Origin: Scalesia atractyloides
Lineage: Eukaryota; Streptophyta; Magnoliopsida; Asterales; Asteraceae
NCBI GenBank assembly: GCA_947069175.1
Contig: CAMTDV010000012.1
Span: 41,262,341 to 41,326,340 of the forward strand
DNA length: 64,000 nt
Direction: 5' to 3'
Numbering within the stretch: the first letter of the stretch is position 1; every line of letters begins with the position of its first letter. The notes under the pieces were generated by a model. The model was not told the DNA's origin and ran no database searches. It was given only the letters and a program-made list of their open reading frames with translations. Shown in pieces: positions 1 to 10,437 of the stretch. Position numbers and translations under genes: made by a program.

Positions 1-3000
1 GTATAATTTTTGATTATATGGCCAAAATCCCCACATTTAAAACATGTTCTCCTTTCAACAAATTTAGAAGATGTCGTTTGATGACTCTATGTTGAGCTTG
101 TAGGCCTAGAGGTACTTGGTCCATTTTCACACCCATTTGTGTGTTGTGATTGTTTTGACTATTACGTTTTAAAATCTTGCCTTGATTTACAAGATCAATA
201 TTTGATATATTTTCAAAAGTCTCGATTTTATCAGTACTAGTTGAGACTACAAAGTTAATATTCTTCCCCATTTTCTTGTTGTGAGCTCTTTTAGCTTCAA
301 CCTTTGGTTGTGACACCTTAGGTTTTTCAGCTTGCTTTTCTTGTTGTCTACTTTTAGAAGCGATTAATAGTTGTGATCTGATTGGATTCCTCTTTTCCAA
401 AAATTTGGTTGTTGAATTTTCAAAAACTTGATCAATTAAAGTTGGATTGACAATTTTGATCGGAAAATCCTTGTTTGAGTAAATTTTCTCATCACCAATC
501 AAAGTATACGACACATTATCATTTTTAAATGTAGAATCAATCCTCTTGACAGATTTGATAGGATCAACCTCTTGCTTTGTTTCAGATTGCACAACGGGAT
601 TAGTAGGATCACATAAAATATGATTCTCAATTGGAATTTCTACCCCTTTCTTTTTATCAAGAGATTGGTCCTGATTGATCTCGTTTGACTAATCATCTGA
701 TAAATCATCCTCTTTTGTTATAGGTGGACTTTGATCAATAACAGATGATGAGTTCTCCGTCTTTCTGAATTCATCTGAGGAATTGTCCAGTTTAAACCCT
801 AACCCTGCTGCAAACTCTTCAGAATTAAGAGGTACAGATCGTTCAAAACGTGGCATTTCCTCCTCATCAGGCAATTTGGTATAATTGTGTTTCAATGGTT
901 GTGGACACGATTTATAACCAATGCATTTCACATATCCTTTAAGTTTTTGAACGTCAATGATGTGATCAAGCACATATCGGGAGTTAGAGTAACTCTCCAA
1001 TTTAAGCTTAATTGCATCATGCTCGCATTTGGCAATGTCTAACTCCTTTTTCGTTTCTTCAAGGATACTAATGTAGTTATTAATACCAGTTTGCTTGTTC
1101 AAAACTGTTTTTGTTTACTCAGACACGCTTTTCTTAAGAGTCTCAATTACAGATTTAAATTCTTTTTCATTTCGAGTTAAATCCATGTTTGCCTCTTTGC
1201 ATTTTGACAGTTCAACTACTAAGCTTTGATTGTGACTGTTAATTTTTTCAAATTTATTTTTTAAGTTAGCACAATCATTGCATATCCTAGGAGAGTCGGA
1301 TTTTACCTCACTTGTTGAGCCTGCAACATTGGCATAAAAGCAGTATGATGAGAAAAGGATGCATTGTTGGCAAAGAGTTTATCCATTTCCTTTGATGCAA
1401 CTTCTGCTTTCTTAATCAACCTAGACTTTTGACTTTTCAGCTTCTCTGCTTCTTTTAGCAACTTATCGACCTCAGCATCAATCTTTTCCCTGACATCCGA
1501 ATCTAATCCATAACCACCCACATTTGAGCTTTCCTCGTCAGAACTCCATTATAACAGAACTATCATCATTATCAGAAGAGTCAATACTGTGAACATGTTT
1601 GATCTGATTGATTATCTTGGCATAACACCCAGTTCCTCCTTGATTCTCATTTCCCAACTGAACTGACCAATCACATCCTTCATCTGCTTGAACTACTAAC
1701 GCTCTGCTTGTGTTGTTTGAAGGCCCAGACTGGTTGGAGTTGTTTGGATTGTTAACAGCTACTATACTTTGTTCATTGTTAACTTGAGTTGTGTTGGATG
1801 AGCGTGATTGATTTCAGAAAGGGTTGTGATTTCCTTGCTTTCTAGGTCAAGTACATTCACGTTTGAAATGACCTTTTTCACCACAGTTGAAGCAAGTAAC
1901 AGCATCTTTATCAAACCCATACTTTGTATCTTTCTTGCTTCTAAACTTGTTCTTCCAGTTCTACTCATGTAGTCTTTCGCTCTTCTAACCGCACTAGTAA
2001 ATGCCCACTTAATATCCATCAACTCCATTTCATCCCGGTCTATTTGCTGATAGTCCTCATTAGTCAAATTGATGTTTCCAATTTGACCAGCGACTAGTCC
2101 ACAGTATGCACTAACCATAGTGTTCAGAAGTTCCATGTGTTCCCGAGCAACTTCTACACTGACCTTGGAAAGATGTGAAGTATCAAGTCTGATGGTATTA
2201 GGATTTGCAGGTTGAAAGTTGTTACCATAGAAAGCTTGTTGAGAAGCTTGTTGAGAAGCTTGTTGTGGAACTTGAGGTGTAACAACTTGTGGTTGTGGAA
2301 GAAAGGCTTTAGGATCAAATGCTTGACCATAGGTTTGAGCACTTGAGCTAGCAGATTGATCTGTTTTAACTGGTTGTGGTAGAAATGGGTTAACATTTGA
2401 CACAAACGCTATTTGGAGTTTTGGTTGCTGAGTTTTACTAACAGGAACTCTTTTTTCTTTTCAAAATACATTTCAGGGTTTTATGGAACAGGAACTCTTT
2501 TTTCTTTTCATATTTCTTCTTCATTTTTGTTCTCAAGCTTCTGAACGAACTCATAAATACTAATCATGTCCAAAACACCTGTGTGCTTTAGCAAGTCAAT
2601 GAATTGACTCCACTTCGGTGGTAAGGCATCAGCAAAACGCATCACAATCTCTTGTGGAGATGCGATCACCTTGTATGAATACATTTCACTAAGCAGATGA
2701 TAGAAACGAGTTGTCATGTCTCTTAGTGTTTCATTTTCCATGAACAGAAAACCTTCAAACTCTTACTTTAGCAAATCATGTCGTATCGTTCTTGTTGCAG
2801 CATTTCCTTCCCTTCTTGCTTCCAAAGTATCCTACAAATTCTTGGTGGTGATACAGTATACGAATTGATGATAAGGTTGTGTAAGGATAGCAAATGCCTT
2901 CTTATCTAATCATAAGCCTTTTAATCATTTTCATCCAAGTTTGCTAAAGAGGTTGGATTTGATCCTGCTTCTTTGAGAGATTCCTTGTATGGAGTAGTAA

Positions 3001-3300
3001 AACATGTCCACAATTCTGTATTTTAACCAAGAACATACGTATGAAAACGACTTTTCCATGAAGGATAATCGTTCATATGGTTCAATTTCGGTGGAAGTTG
3101 TTGCTTCCTGTTTCACTCTCGCTAATGAGAAGAGTCTGAATGCTTTGATATTAATTTGCCACGCATGCCCATTGATTAGCGGTAATCTTGGCTGTCTGCT
3201 GAGGCATTAATGATTTAACCCATGAGGTTGCGGAGCTAGATTGTGGTGAATCCTGTTTTGTACTTGAACTACACCCCCAATCCCAAGGATTTGTACCCAT
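1..3300 (-). pseudogene. Ty1/copia gag polyprotein (element E), broken
   Basis: The probable start is the ATG at 3300-3298 (MGTNPW...), about 0.8 kb after the LTR. Reading frame is kept only in pieces, roughly 3116-2931, 2741-2508, 2403-1762, 1521-1303, 1102-689 and 592-14, separated by stops and frameshifts. The 2741-2508 piece is the capsid-type region (LTERY-like 'LRDMTTRFYHLLSEM'). The 2403-1762 piece has a Gln/Pro-rich N-terminal half followed by a conserved 'EDYQQIDRDEMELMDIKW' stretch that element D shares. A first CCHC zinc knuckle (C-x2-C-x4-H-x4-C) lies at 1853-1894, out of frame with the piece before it. A second, with its last Cys changed to Tyr, lies at about 3-45. The product would bind and package element RNA, but this copy cannot encode a full protein. 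Confidence 0.75.
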
Positions 3301-3420
3301 TCTGTTTGTTTGTTTATAAAAAGTTTTTCTTGTAAAGGTTCACAATTTCAAAAATCACCAAGTATCAGTTCTCATGAAAAAAACTATCACGAATAACCTG
3401 AAAACTCGCGAAAAAATCCG

Positions 3421-3580
3421 TTCTTCGTGCGAGCCACAGATTCGTACGAATCACTATTCTTCGTACGAACTACAGGTTATTCGTGCGAACCACAGTTCTT
3501 CGTGCGAGCCACTAATTCTTCATGCGATCAACTGATCCTTCGCACGAACAATTGGTTTTTCGTGCGGATGGGTTATTCGC
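3421..3580. repeat. TCGTACGA-type degenerate palindrome array in the leader of element E
   Basis: About eight imperfect copies of the palindrome TCGTACGA and variants such as TCGTGCGA and TCGCACGA are spaced about 20-25 bp apart, separated by short 'accacag'-like spacers. Two copies are exact, near 3442 and 3461. The array lies between LTR and gag. The same motif recurs in the LTRs, leaders or 3' regions of elements E, C and D. Confidence 0.8.
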
Positions 3581-4075
3581 ATGGGGTCTTTCGTAGATGT
3601 TGGGTTTTTCGCAGGGAGGAATCTTTTGCAGGGTTGGTTGGTGAGAAGTTTTCTTTTGTAACAAAAACTTGTTTCTGAGTTTGTTCGAAAGTTGTCAGTT
3701 GTCTTATACAGATTCGGTTAAAAAGGCAAACATTCCAAAATCAGCTTTTCACTCAAGTCATTCAAATCTTAAGATTTAGTCAACCATAAAGGAATATTCC
3801 AGTGAGTTGTCCGACAAGTGCTTCACCGGAAAATATGTCCAACTAAACTTTGATAGAAAATTTCAAGAAAAACCATATCCTAACATGTCTCCATGTATTT
3901 TAACAAGGTTTTTACAAAAATTTTCTGAAAACAACAAGTTTTACCTAAGTTTAAACTACTTTTCTTTCAAAAACTTAAGTTTCTTGCTTGAAGTTCAAGA
4001 ATACTTCCAGAAAGCTTCACAACCTGCTCAAACACAAAACTATGCTTGGTTTTAAACAAGGAAGAGAGCCAAAGA

Positions 4076-4085
4076 TCTGATACCA
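4076..4085 (-). promoter_or_regulatory. Primer-binding site (initiator Met tRNA type), element E
   Basis: The minus strand reads TGGTATCAGA, the standard plant copia sequence complementary to the 3' end of initiator methionine tRNA. It lies about 14 bp inside the proposed LTR end and sets the orientation of element E. Confidence 0.85.
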
Positions 4086-4099
4086 GTTATAGGTCCACT

Positions 4100-4815
4100 T
4101 GGAGAATCAAGAAAACCTACTTCCTTGTTGTTTAATACACACACGAGTGCGGAATTCAAGTGTATATGCAAACCAAAGCAAAGTATAGTAAACACAAAGT
4201 AACCAAAGATTCACTATCTTTTGATTAACTGAACAGAGCTAGTACAAACACATACACACAATGTTCATACAGACTCAAGGTATTCTCTATGTGCTCTCTC
4301 TTTCGTGAACAGTGAAGTGCATGTCTACATATAAGCCCAACACCCAGCAACATCACGAAGAATGCTACTGGTCGTCCGAAGCACTATAAAGCCCACGAAG
4401 AACATTCTTGGAAGAGTTGCTCGTACGAACAACCTATGGCTCGTACGAATAAGTAACTCGCTCGTACGAACAAGTAACTCTTTCTTGAATGTTCATTCGT
4501 ACAAGCATGCAATGGCTCGTACGAACAGGTAACATGTTCGTACGAAGCACAGTTCACCCGTACGAATATGGGGTTCTGTGGAGATCCCTGCTAACAGACA
4601 TATTGCACAGTCAGCAAGATTAGAAACACAAAACTTAACAGTATGCACACATGCAACTATTTTACAACACAGACAAACAAAACGTCGTACTAAATCAAGA
4701 TAGGAGGATATCTTGATTTGGTCGACACGACCAAACTTTACAGACACAACAAACAAAGACCGTACAATCACTGGCGTAACTAAGAACAAGCGACAGACAC
4801 AAAAGTGCATCAACA
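4100..4815 (-). repeat. 5' LTR of copia element E
   Basis: On the minus strand the LTR would start TGTTGATGCAC and end ...TCTCCA near 4100, next to the primer site. Five exact TCGTACGA palindromes lie at about 4421, 4441, 4462, 4517 and 4538, within and next to the likely promoter. The right edge could be 4815 or 4817, since both give a TG start. The left edge is inferred from the primer site only, because the partner LTR is outside the window. Confidence 0.65.
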
Positions 4816-4817
4816 CA

Positions 4818-5206
4818 TCCCTCAGATTTCAGGTGCTAGGCCCCAAATATATCGAGAGATTGCTTAAATTCGTGGTGATCATGTAGGGTATTAGCCTAAA
4901 CAAAGAGTTTTACTCATAGGTGCACTTCCTACAGTTCAAGTTCACCATATTTAGCTTTAGAAAACTTTTTCTATCTCATGGGGTGGACAGAAGGTCTCCT
5001 TAATCAGCTCTTAAAACATACTCCATCCCATGTTGTAAATGGGAACTTCCCCATTTCCACCATGATAATGCATCGTCCTTAAAGGACTGTGATGCAAACT
5101 TGACAACATACCTTTTCATCGTACCCGCTAATACTGCTGATCGTCTCTATTCCCTCGAGCCATTTCATGGCATTGACCACCCACATCTCCCCGATGATGT
5201 CTCGGG
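4818..5206 (-). pseudogene. Ty3/gypsy gag (element F), downstream fragment
   Basis: The minus strand shows a decayed gypsy capsid region with recognisable short blocks: 'NAMKWLEGIE', 'FKDDALSWW'-like residues, 'FCPPHEIEK'-like residues and 'RLIPYM'. These fall in different frames with stops. The fragment is cut on the right by element G (duplication GTTTA at 5207-5211) and on the left by the LTR of element E. The upstream half of the same gag resumes at 14063, and the codons line up across the G insertion. F is therefore the oldest element in the left cluster. Confidence 0.7.
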
Positions 5207-5211
5207 GTTTA
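5207..5211. other. Target-site duplication GTTTA, left copy (element G)
   Basis: GTTTA directly precedes the left LTR end and is repeated exactly at 14058-14062 after the right LTR. A 5-bp duplication is standard for LTR retrotransposons. It fixes the LTR termini as TGACG...CGTCA. Confidence 0.85.
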
Positions 5212-6261
5212 TGAGGTGATGTCATAGTCTCACGTAAATTTAATTCCAAATACTGCTAATAGCTAGCGGTAAGTGGGTATCGAACGCAGGGAGTGGTGGA
5301 ATTTGTGCTATCTAAGGATTGTAATAATTTGACTAATTTACCTAAAATGCAAAAAATTAAATTCAGAATTTTTAGTATTGTGGTTTTAAATTTATGCTAA
5401 AAGCAATTCAAAGATTGGTTGTTTAACAAATTAGAAGCAAGCAATCTTCTTAAGTTTCCAGTTTCAATTAACGCTCGTGATTTAAATTCAACTAGAAATT
5501 GTCACATAGACATGACTCGTGTTTGACTAATTGTTCGTGATAAAAGGGAACTAAGTACTCCGATTACTACAATGCAAGGTTGTTACCCGATGATCAATTA
5601 ACTAATATCCAACCCTTAAACCTTCTCGTGATATCTCGATTGTCAATGACACCAAGAACGTACGATTAAGGCAATGATTAAAACATCAATCAATAATTTA
5701 CCAACAAGAATCCAAACACCATAACAAACTACAAATATTGCAAGTTATTATTCTAGAAATTAGAAATCAAAACACAATTGTTCAAGCAAACCTTCCACTT
5801 AAGATGATCACAAGGAGTTTAGCCACTCATGGTCTTGCAAATCATCCCCCAAAAACTTTCAAAACCGAGTTAAAATGGGCAGTTACACATTTCTCCCAGC
5901 TCACCATGGTAAGCTATGGTGCCCACCATAGCTTACGGTGGGCAAATTCCCTTACGGTCTTGAAGGTCTGTCTTACAGTGCTTGAAAATGCCAGACACCA
6001 CCGTAAGCTACGGTGCCCACCGTAGCTTACGGTGGACATCAGAATTTCTCTTTTTACCTGTTCATCAATTCCTTGAGTCCTCATCCTCAACTAGCCAATT
6101 ACAAGCTCCTGACAAAGCACGTTAAACTCACTTGTTTATGCTCTTTGGTACCTGCAAAGCCATATACACCGTAGATATCAAATCATAACAATTAACCCAT
6201 TTAAATGTGGAATATTGATCGTTTTAACGCACTTACGGGTTGCCCAATAGACCACCCGTCA
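5212..6261 (-). repeat. 3' LTR of gypsy element G
   Basis: This 1050-bp copy is a direct repeat of 12880-14057. It lacks a stretch of about 130 bp that the other copy has near 13515-13650. The ends on the minus strand are TGACGGGTGG and ...ACCTCA. It carries two hairpin clusters, at 5904-5941 and 5998-6035. The first shows CG-to-TG and CG-to-CA changes relative to the right LTR. Confidence 0.92.
5904..6035. repeat. CCGTAAGCTACGG inverted-repeat hairpins in the 3' LTR of G
   Basis: Two copies of an inverted pair (CCGTAAGCTACGG facing CCGTAGCTTACGG across a 7-base spacer) lie at 5904-5941, degraded, and 5998-6035, near perfect. Each half is itself nearly palindromic. Equivalent hairpins occur in the other LTR (13699-13736, 13794-13830) and in the internal spacer (10063-10100, 10159-10195). 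Confidence 0.85.
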
Positions 6262-6274
6262 CATCCCCACACTT
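6262..6274 (-). promoter_or_regulatory. Polypurine tract of gypsy element G
   Basis: The minus strand reads AAGTGTGGGGATG directly before the 3' LTR start TGACGGG. This is the expected place and composition for the plus-strand priming tract. The core AAGTGTGGGGAT is repeated at about 7232-7244 and, as AAGTGTGGGGATA, at about 9431-9443. Confidence 0.75.
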
Positions 6275-7659
6275 AAACGTTGCCTGTCCCAAGCAACACA
6301 TCCCAAACGTTTTCAAGCTTAAAAGTGATCATAATATAAACCAAACACAAACATGTCATCCAATTGTCAACTTACCATCATACCACATAACACACCCCTC
6401 ACAATAACTCTCCTCTCGGTGACAAAAATGGTACTAGCAAGATTGTGCTAGAACACTCAATGCGAGTACGTGAATGTGCGACAATAAGCTTGGTTAATAA
6501 TAAAGTCTCCACCTACAAATTGCCTAACATGCTTACAAATCAAAAGGACTTTCGGGTTATAACAAGGCTATGTGTAAGGGTGAGAATTGGTGGGAGTATA
6601 TACATGTAGCTCATTGAATTGACCCAATTTATTATTACAACAAACAAAAATAACCAACACTATTTGTACAACTAACTTCTCCTTCTCTTTTTCATTTCTC
6701 TTTCTTTTTCTTTTTCCCTCTTTTTTAAACTAATATTGAAAGAAAGAACACATACATAACAATATCAAACTAAACTAAACTCTTAAACCAGGTCGATCAA
6801 TAGGTAGAATTTTTGTAGGACATAGGCTTAGGTAACAATTGAATGATTAAAAGCTCAAATTTTGGCTACTAATGTCCAAACCCCCGTCCCTCTCACTACC
6901 AAGCTCATATATTTAACTTATGAGGTCCAACCCCCCAAAACCCACACTCAACACACATCCAGACGAGGCTACCTAAATGCCCTTATCATATTCACAAGCA
7001 TGTTACACTTAGGTTTCGACAAGCATATATTACCCAAGTTCTATTAACACAAAACACCCATTGCCACTCAACCAAAGAATTAATTTCAAGAAAGCATCCA
7101 TGTGGCCTAAAAACTCACCAAGAAAGGATAAAAAGGTATACTGATGTGTCATGGGGATTAAGGTAAAATATTCAAATTTGACAATTGTTTGGTCTGGTTC
7201 AAAATTTTTCAAAATCCCAAAAATTTCCCCCCATCCCCACACTTGGGATACATTGACCCCAATGTATGGTTTTGAGGGAAATGATCACTCAAGTTACTTC
7301 AACTTCACCTTCAGCTCAAATACTCAAATCCCAACTTTCTTTTTTTAAACAAATAAAACACCACCAAAATACCACCAACCCATAACATGACTATCAATCG
7401 CAATACGCCCCCTCATTTCCCTCAAAACCATACATTGACCCCAATGTATGGTTTTGAGGGAAATGATCACTCAAGTTACTTCAACTTCACCTTCAGCTCA
7501 AATACTCAAATCCCAACTTTCTTTTTTTAAACACATAAAACACCACCAAAATACCACCAACCCATAACATGACTATCAATCGCAATACGCCCCCTCTTTC
7601 CCAACCATAAACAAAACAAAACACAATAATGTCTACAAAAATGTACAAGGAAATAACAC
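6275..7659. other. Non-coding 3' spacer of gypsy element G
   Basis: No coding sequence is seen between the envelope-like ORF and the polypurine tract. The stretch holds an extra polypurine-tract-like sequence at 7232-7244 and a tandem duplication at 7250-7606. The rest is AT-rich with pyrimidine tracts near 6680-6725. Confidence 0.7.
7250..7606. repeat. ~182-bp tandem duplication inside element G
   Basis: The block beginning 'tacattgaccccaatgta' at 7250 recurs at about 7432, and both copies continue nearly identically through the 'cgcaatacgccccct' block ending near 7417 and 7598. The first copy has 'aaacaaataaa' where the second has 'aaacacataaa'. The start of each unit, tacattg-acccc-caatgta, is itself an inverted repeat. 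Confidence 0.85.
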
Positions 7660-9368
7660 CACCTGATTAATATAATGCGGCTGAGGAGGTCCAAAGATGG
7701 AAGTCATCATCTCCGAAAACTCATTGAATGCAAACGCGCCACTTCCACTACCACTTCCTCCTTCTCCTCCTTCTTACTGCCCGGTGCCTTGCTACTGCTG
7801 CTGACCATAACGAGGATCCACCCACTACGAATGATGCATCGGTGGCGTCGGATAAGAAACGCTACCATCATAAGGTGGCAGGGTCGAGTAGTCCACTGGC
7901 GATGGGTCCACAACCACCGGACGCCCCGCATGCCAATCAGCATGCATACGCCGGTTTTGATCATCAATGTACCGATTATTTATTTCTTCTTCAAATGCAT
8001 AAGCATGGGTACAGTTCCAAGATTCTTAGCGATCGAAATTGTGCCTTAATGCACGCTCCATACTTGCACCTATAAACGTTTGATGATCAAAAAATGTTCT
8101 TTCAGCCCCACTCCAACTATCAAGCACCGAAGGCCGTTGACTCTCAATCACTTCTTGCATCGTACCTTGATGAGCCTAGTTTGGCTCATAAGGATATCCT
8201 GAAAAGTCAAAGAAACCCCCAGCCGGATCACTACTCGAGCCCCCCTGATCCACATTCATAGGAGCAACATATGGATCATCTATATAGTCTTCATCACCAC
8301 TAGGGCCCTCTTCTTCACTTTCGGGTTCATCCTCCTCCCCTGGTCTTAATGGCCGCCATCGGCCTTCAACACTCTCCATCTCTGACCCTCACTCTTCGCT
8401 TGTGATATCTCTCGGATTCGGTGTATTTCCACCCAGCCCCCAACTGCTTGATATCAAACGGCTTGAACTTCTTATACGACCCCTTGGCATCTACACCAAT
8501 TACCCCATACATTTTCAAAAGTGTTGTGATTAGTCGACAATGCCGAATAATCTTCCGCTGATCACTATTTCTACTAATCCACACATTATTAAGCACCAAA
8601 ATCAAAATGGAAACAATGGGGCCCCGGTCAACAAAGCATAAAGCACCGGCACTTCCGGGGCTGAACCTCAATTTTGTCACCCCACCTTGGGAGAACATTC
8701 TGCAAACAAATCGCTAGAATCAACTTCTCTTCAATTTTTAAATTTTTGCAGTAAAGCTTCCCGTGAGTGGTACCTGTAAAAAATAGATAATCCAACATCG
8801 TGTTCCACCGAGGATGCTTTTCGGGCTCAAAGTATAAATCCTCCAACCTTGGAAGCATAGATTGATTTACCGGTTTGCTGTCAAACTTTTCCACCCTCCG
8901 CAATGTATCGAATGACATCTCCACGTCAATACCGTTCACAGTTCTAATCAACCTCATCTTCGACGCACCCTTAAATGAAGGACACCTTAGAGTGGCCATC
9001 CACTCTTGAATTTCAGCATCATACAGATTCGTCCCTTCATAGTCATCACATTTCAACGCCGCTTCCCAACCTAATGCCCGAAACTTTTCAGTGACCCCAA
9101 ACAGCCCAAAATCTGCTTCTCGAACCTCTTTCTCACATATAAAAGCTTCCTTCCGTTGGGCTAGTTTATTAATTTGATCGTTGAATAGTTCAGCTTGCCA
9201 TTCCTCCGGCTGATCATGTAAAGGACCAGATGTCCACCTTGGTTTAGGACCCCGATCCTGCACTTCTTCCTCATGCTCTTCCTCTATGTCACTTTGCAAC
9301 ACTAACCTTCTTTTTCTTTATGTTGGGTTACTCGAAGATCCCACCTTTTCCTTTCCTTTACGTCCCAT
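7660..9368 (-). pseudogene. Athila-type envelope-like ORF of gypsy element G, broken
   Basis: The probable start is the ATG at 9368-9366 (MGRKGKEKVGSSS...), with an in-frame stop about 17 codons later. The body is an open stretch at 9302-8628 with conserved blocks (PRWTSGPLHDQPEEWQA, FICEKEVRE, 'FRALGWEAAL', 'MRLIRTVNGIDVEMSFDTL'). It continues in other frames over 8698-8366 ('HCRLITTLLKMYG') and 8379-8176 (an acidic, Gly-rich tail), and to about 7660 ('FNEFSEMMTSIFGPP'). These blocks fit the ORF that sits 3' of pol in Athila-like elements. Its role is unknown, and calling it envelope rests on position only: no clear signal peptide or membrane segment is seen here. At least three frameshifts or stops break it. 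Confidence 0.75.
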
Positions 9369-10437
9369 ATTAGTTCTCCAAAGCATAGAAATAAAGAACA
9401 CAAATTATTCTTCTTCTCAATATCCCACATTATCCCCACACTTGCTTATCACTATGGTTATGGAAACAAGCTAGATCATATATTTATCCTTTGCAAAAAT
9501 TTTAACAACATTTCCCTAAGTTAGTAAAATTTTGCCCAAATATCATATTTTTATCACATAACTAGCTTCCATAACCATAACCATTCAAAAACCCATCAAA
9601 TTCATCTCAATATAATCAACTATAAGCAAGTATGGAATCATGATAACATAGCACTTACAATTCTACAATGCAACAACAATAATGTATGAAAGTTCATACC
9701 TTAGCCATATAGAAGAGAAGAACACTAGAAACTTAAAGATTAACAAAAACCCACCAAGAACACTAAAATTTTCAGATCAAAATGTTCAAAATTGATCACC
9801 CAAACGCTGGATTCTTCCAAATGCAAGCACAAATTCGGAATCCTTAAGAAATTTTAGTCAAGATTGACGAAAAATCACTCGATTTGGTGAGAAATTGAAA
9901 GATTAGTGTAGGTTTAAAGTGGATGTTCTTGAGAGAAAATAGGGAAGAAGAAGAAAAAGAAGAAGAAGAATGAAGGTTGTGGCTAAAATTGTGCAGAATA
10001 TGGTTGGTTAAGGTTAAATCCCATGCTATACCTTACTGTTACTGCAGACACACACTTTGGACGCACCGTAAGCTACGGTGCCCACTGTAGCTTACGGTGG
10101 TCACTAAGGATTCTGAGGGCCGTAAGACAGTAGCTATTCACCGTAAAGGTTTTAGATGCCACCGTAAGCTACGGCGGGGCCGTAAGCTACGGTGGTATCT
10201 GGGCATTTTTATTTGAAAAGTTTTTTTAAAATACATAATCATGACATTATACTTACTTTTATACTACTATCCCCCTCAAAAAACTAATGTTGTCCCCAAC
10301 ATTGTGTATGAGAAATTCCTAAGAACTTCCCAACTTGTTTCAAACACAAATCAAAACATGTTCGGATAATTACTTGAAACAAACTAACTAAACAATTAAA
10401 CTATATATTTACACTACCGAACCTGGGCCTCTTATGT
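9369..10437. other. Non-coding spacer between pol and envelope-like ORF of G
   Basis: No ORF with family character is seen. The interval contains a polypurine-tract-like sequence (9431-9443), a GAA/AGA-rich purine tract near 9945-9975, and two hairpin clusters (10063-10100 and 10159-10195) matching those in the LTRs. Confidence 0.65.
10063..10195. repeat. CCGTAAGCTACGG hairpins in the internal spacer of G
   Basis: One inverted pair lies at 10063-10100 (CACCGTAAGCTACGGTG facing a copy with one change). A second cluster at 10159-10195 holds two same-orientation halves. The sequence matches the LTR hairpins, so the motif is carried at three places along the element. Confidence 0.82.

Larger units (their letters stand above)
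1..4815 (-). mobile_element. Ty1/copia element E (5' LTR, leader, gag), truncated by window start
   Basis: Read on the minus strand, the order is LTR (4100-4815), initiator-Met-type primer site (4076-4085), leader with a TCGTACGA-type palindrome array, then a broken gag running to the window edge; pol should lie to the left. Its gag resembles those of elements C and D in this window: both E and D have a long gag with two widely spaced CCHC knuckles and a related 'LxSYSxSxYVxDHI' stretch. The LTR sequence differs from that of C and D, so E is a related subfamily. A decayed gypsy gag (F) resumes right of the LTR, so E inserted into F. The family resembles sireviruses because of its palindrome-rich non-coding DNA and long gag; this is an inference. 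Confidence 0.8.

Noticed and set aside
3421..3580. CRISPR-like look of the TCGTACGA arrays
   Set aside because: The repeats are 8 bp, degenerate and unevenly spaced, in plant nuclear DNA inside retrotransposons. There are no spacers of constant length.
5207..5216. First reading of the gypsy G LTR edge at 5217 and 12885 (TGATGTC)
   Set aside because: Shifting the edge 5 bp outward (TGAGG/TGACG) gives CA termini in both LTRs and an exact GTTTA duplication, so 5212 and 12880 are better.
7675..8075. Two plus-strand ORFs of 115-124 codons
   Set aside because: They are antisense to the C-terminal part of the envelope-like ORF, whose minus-strand reading has family blocks.
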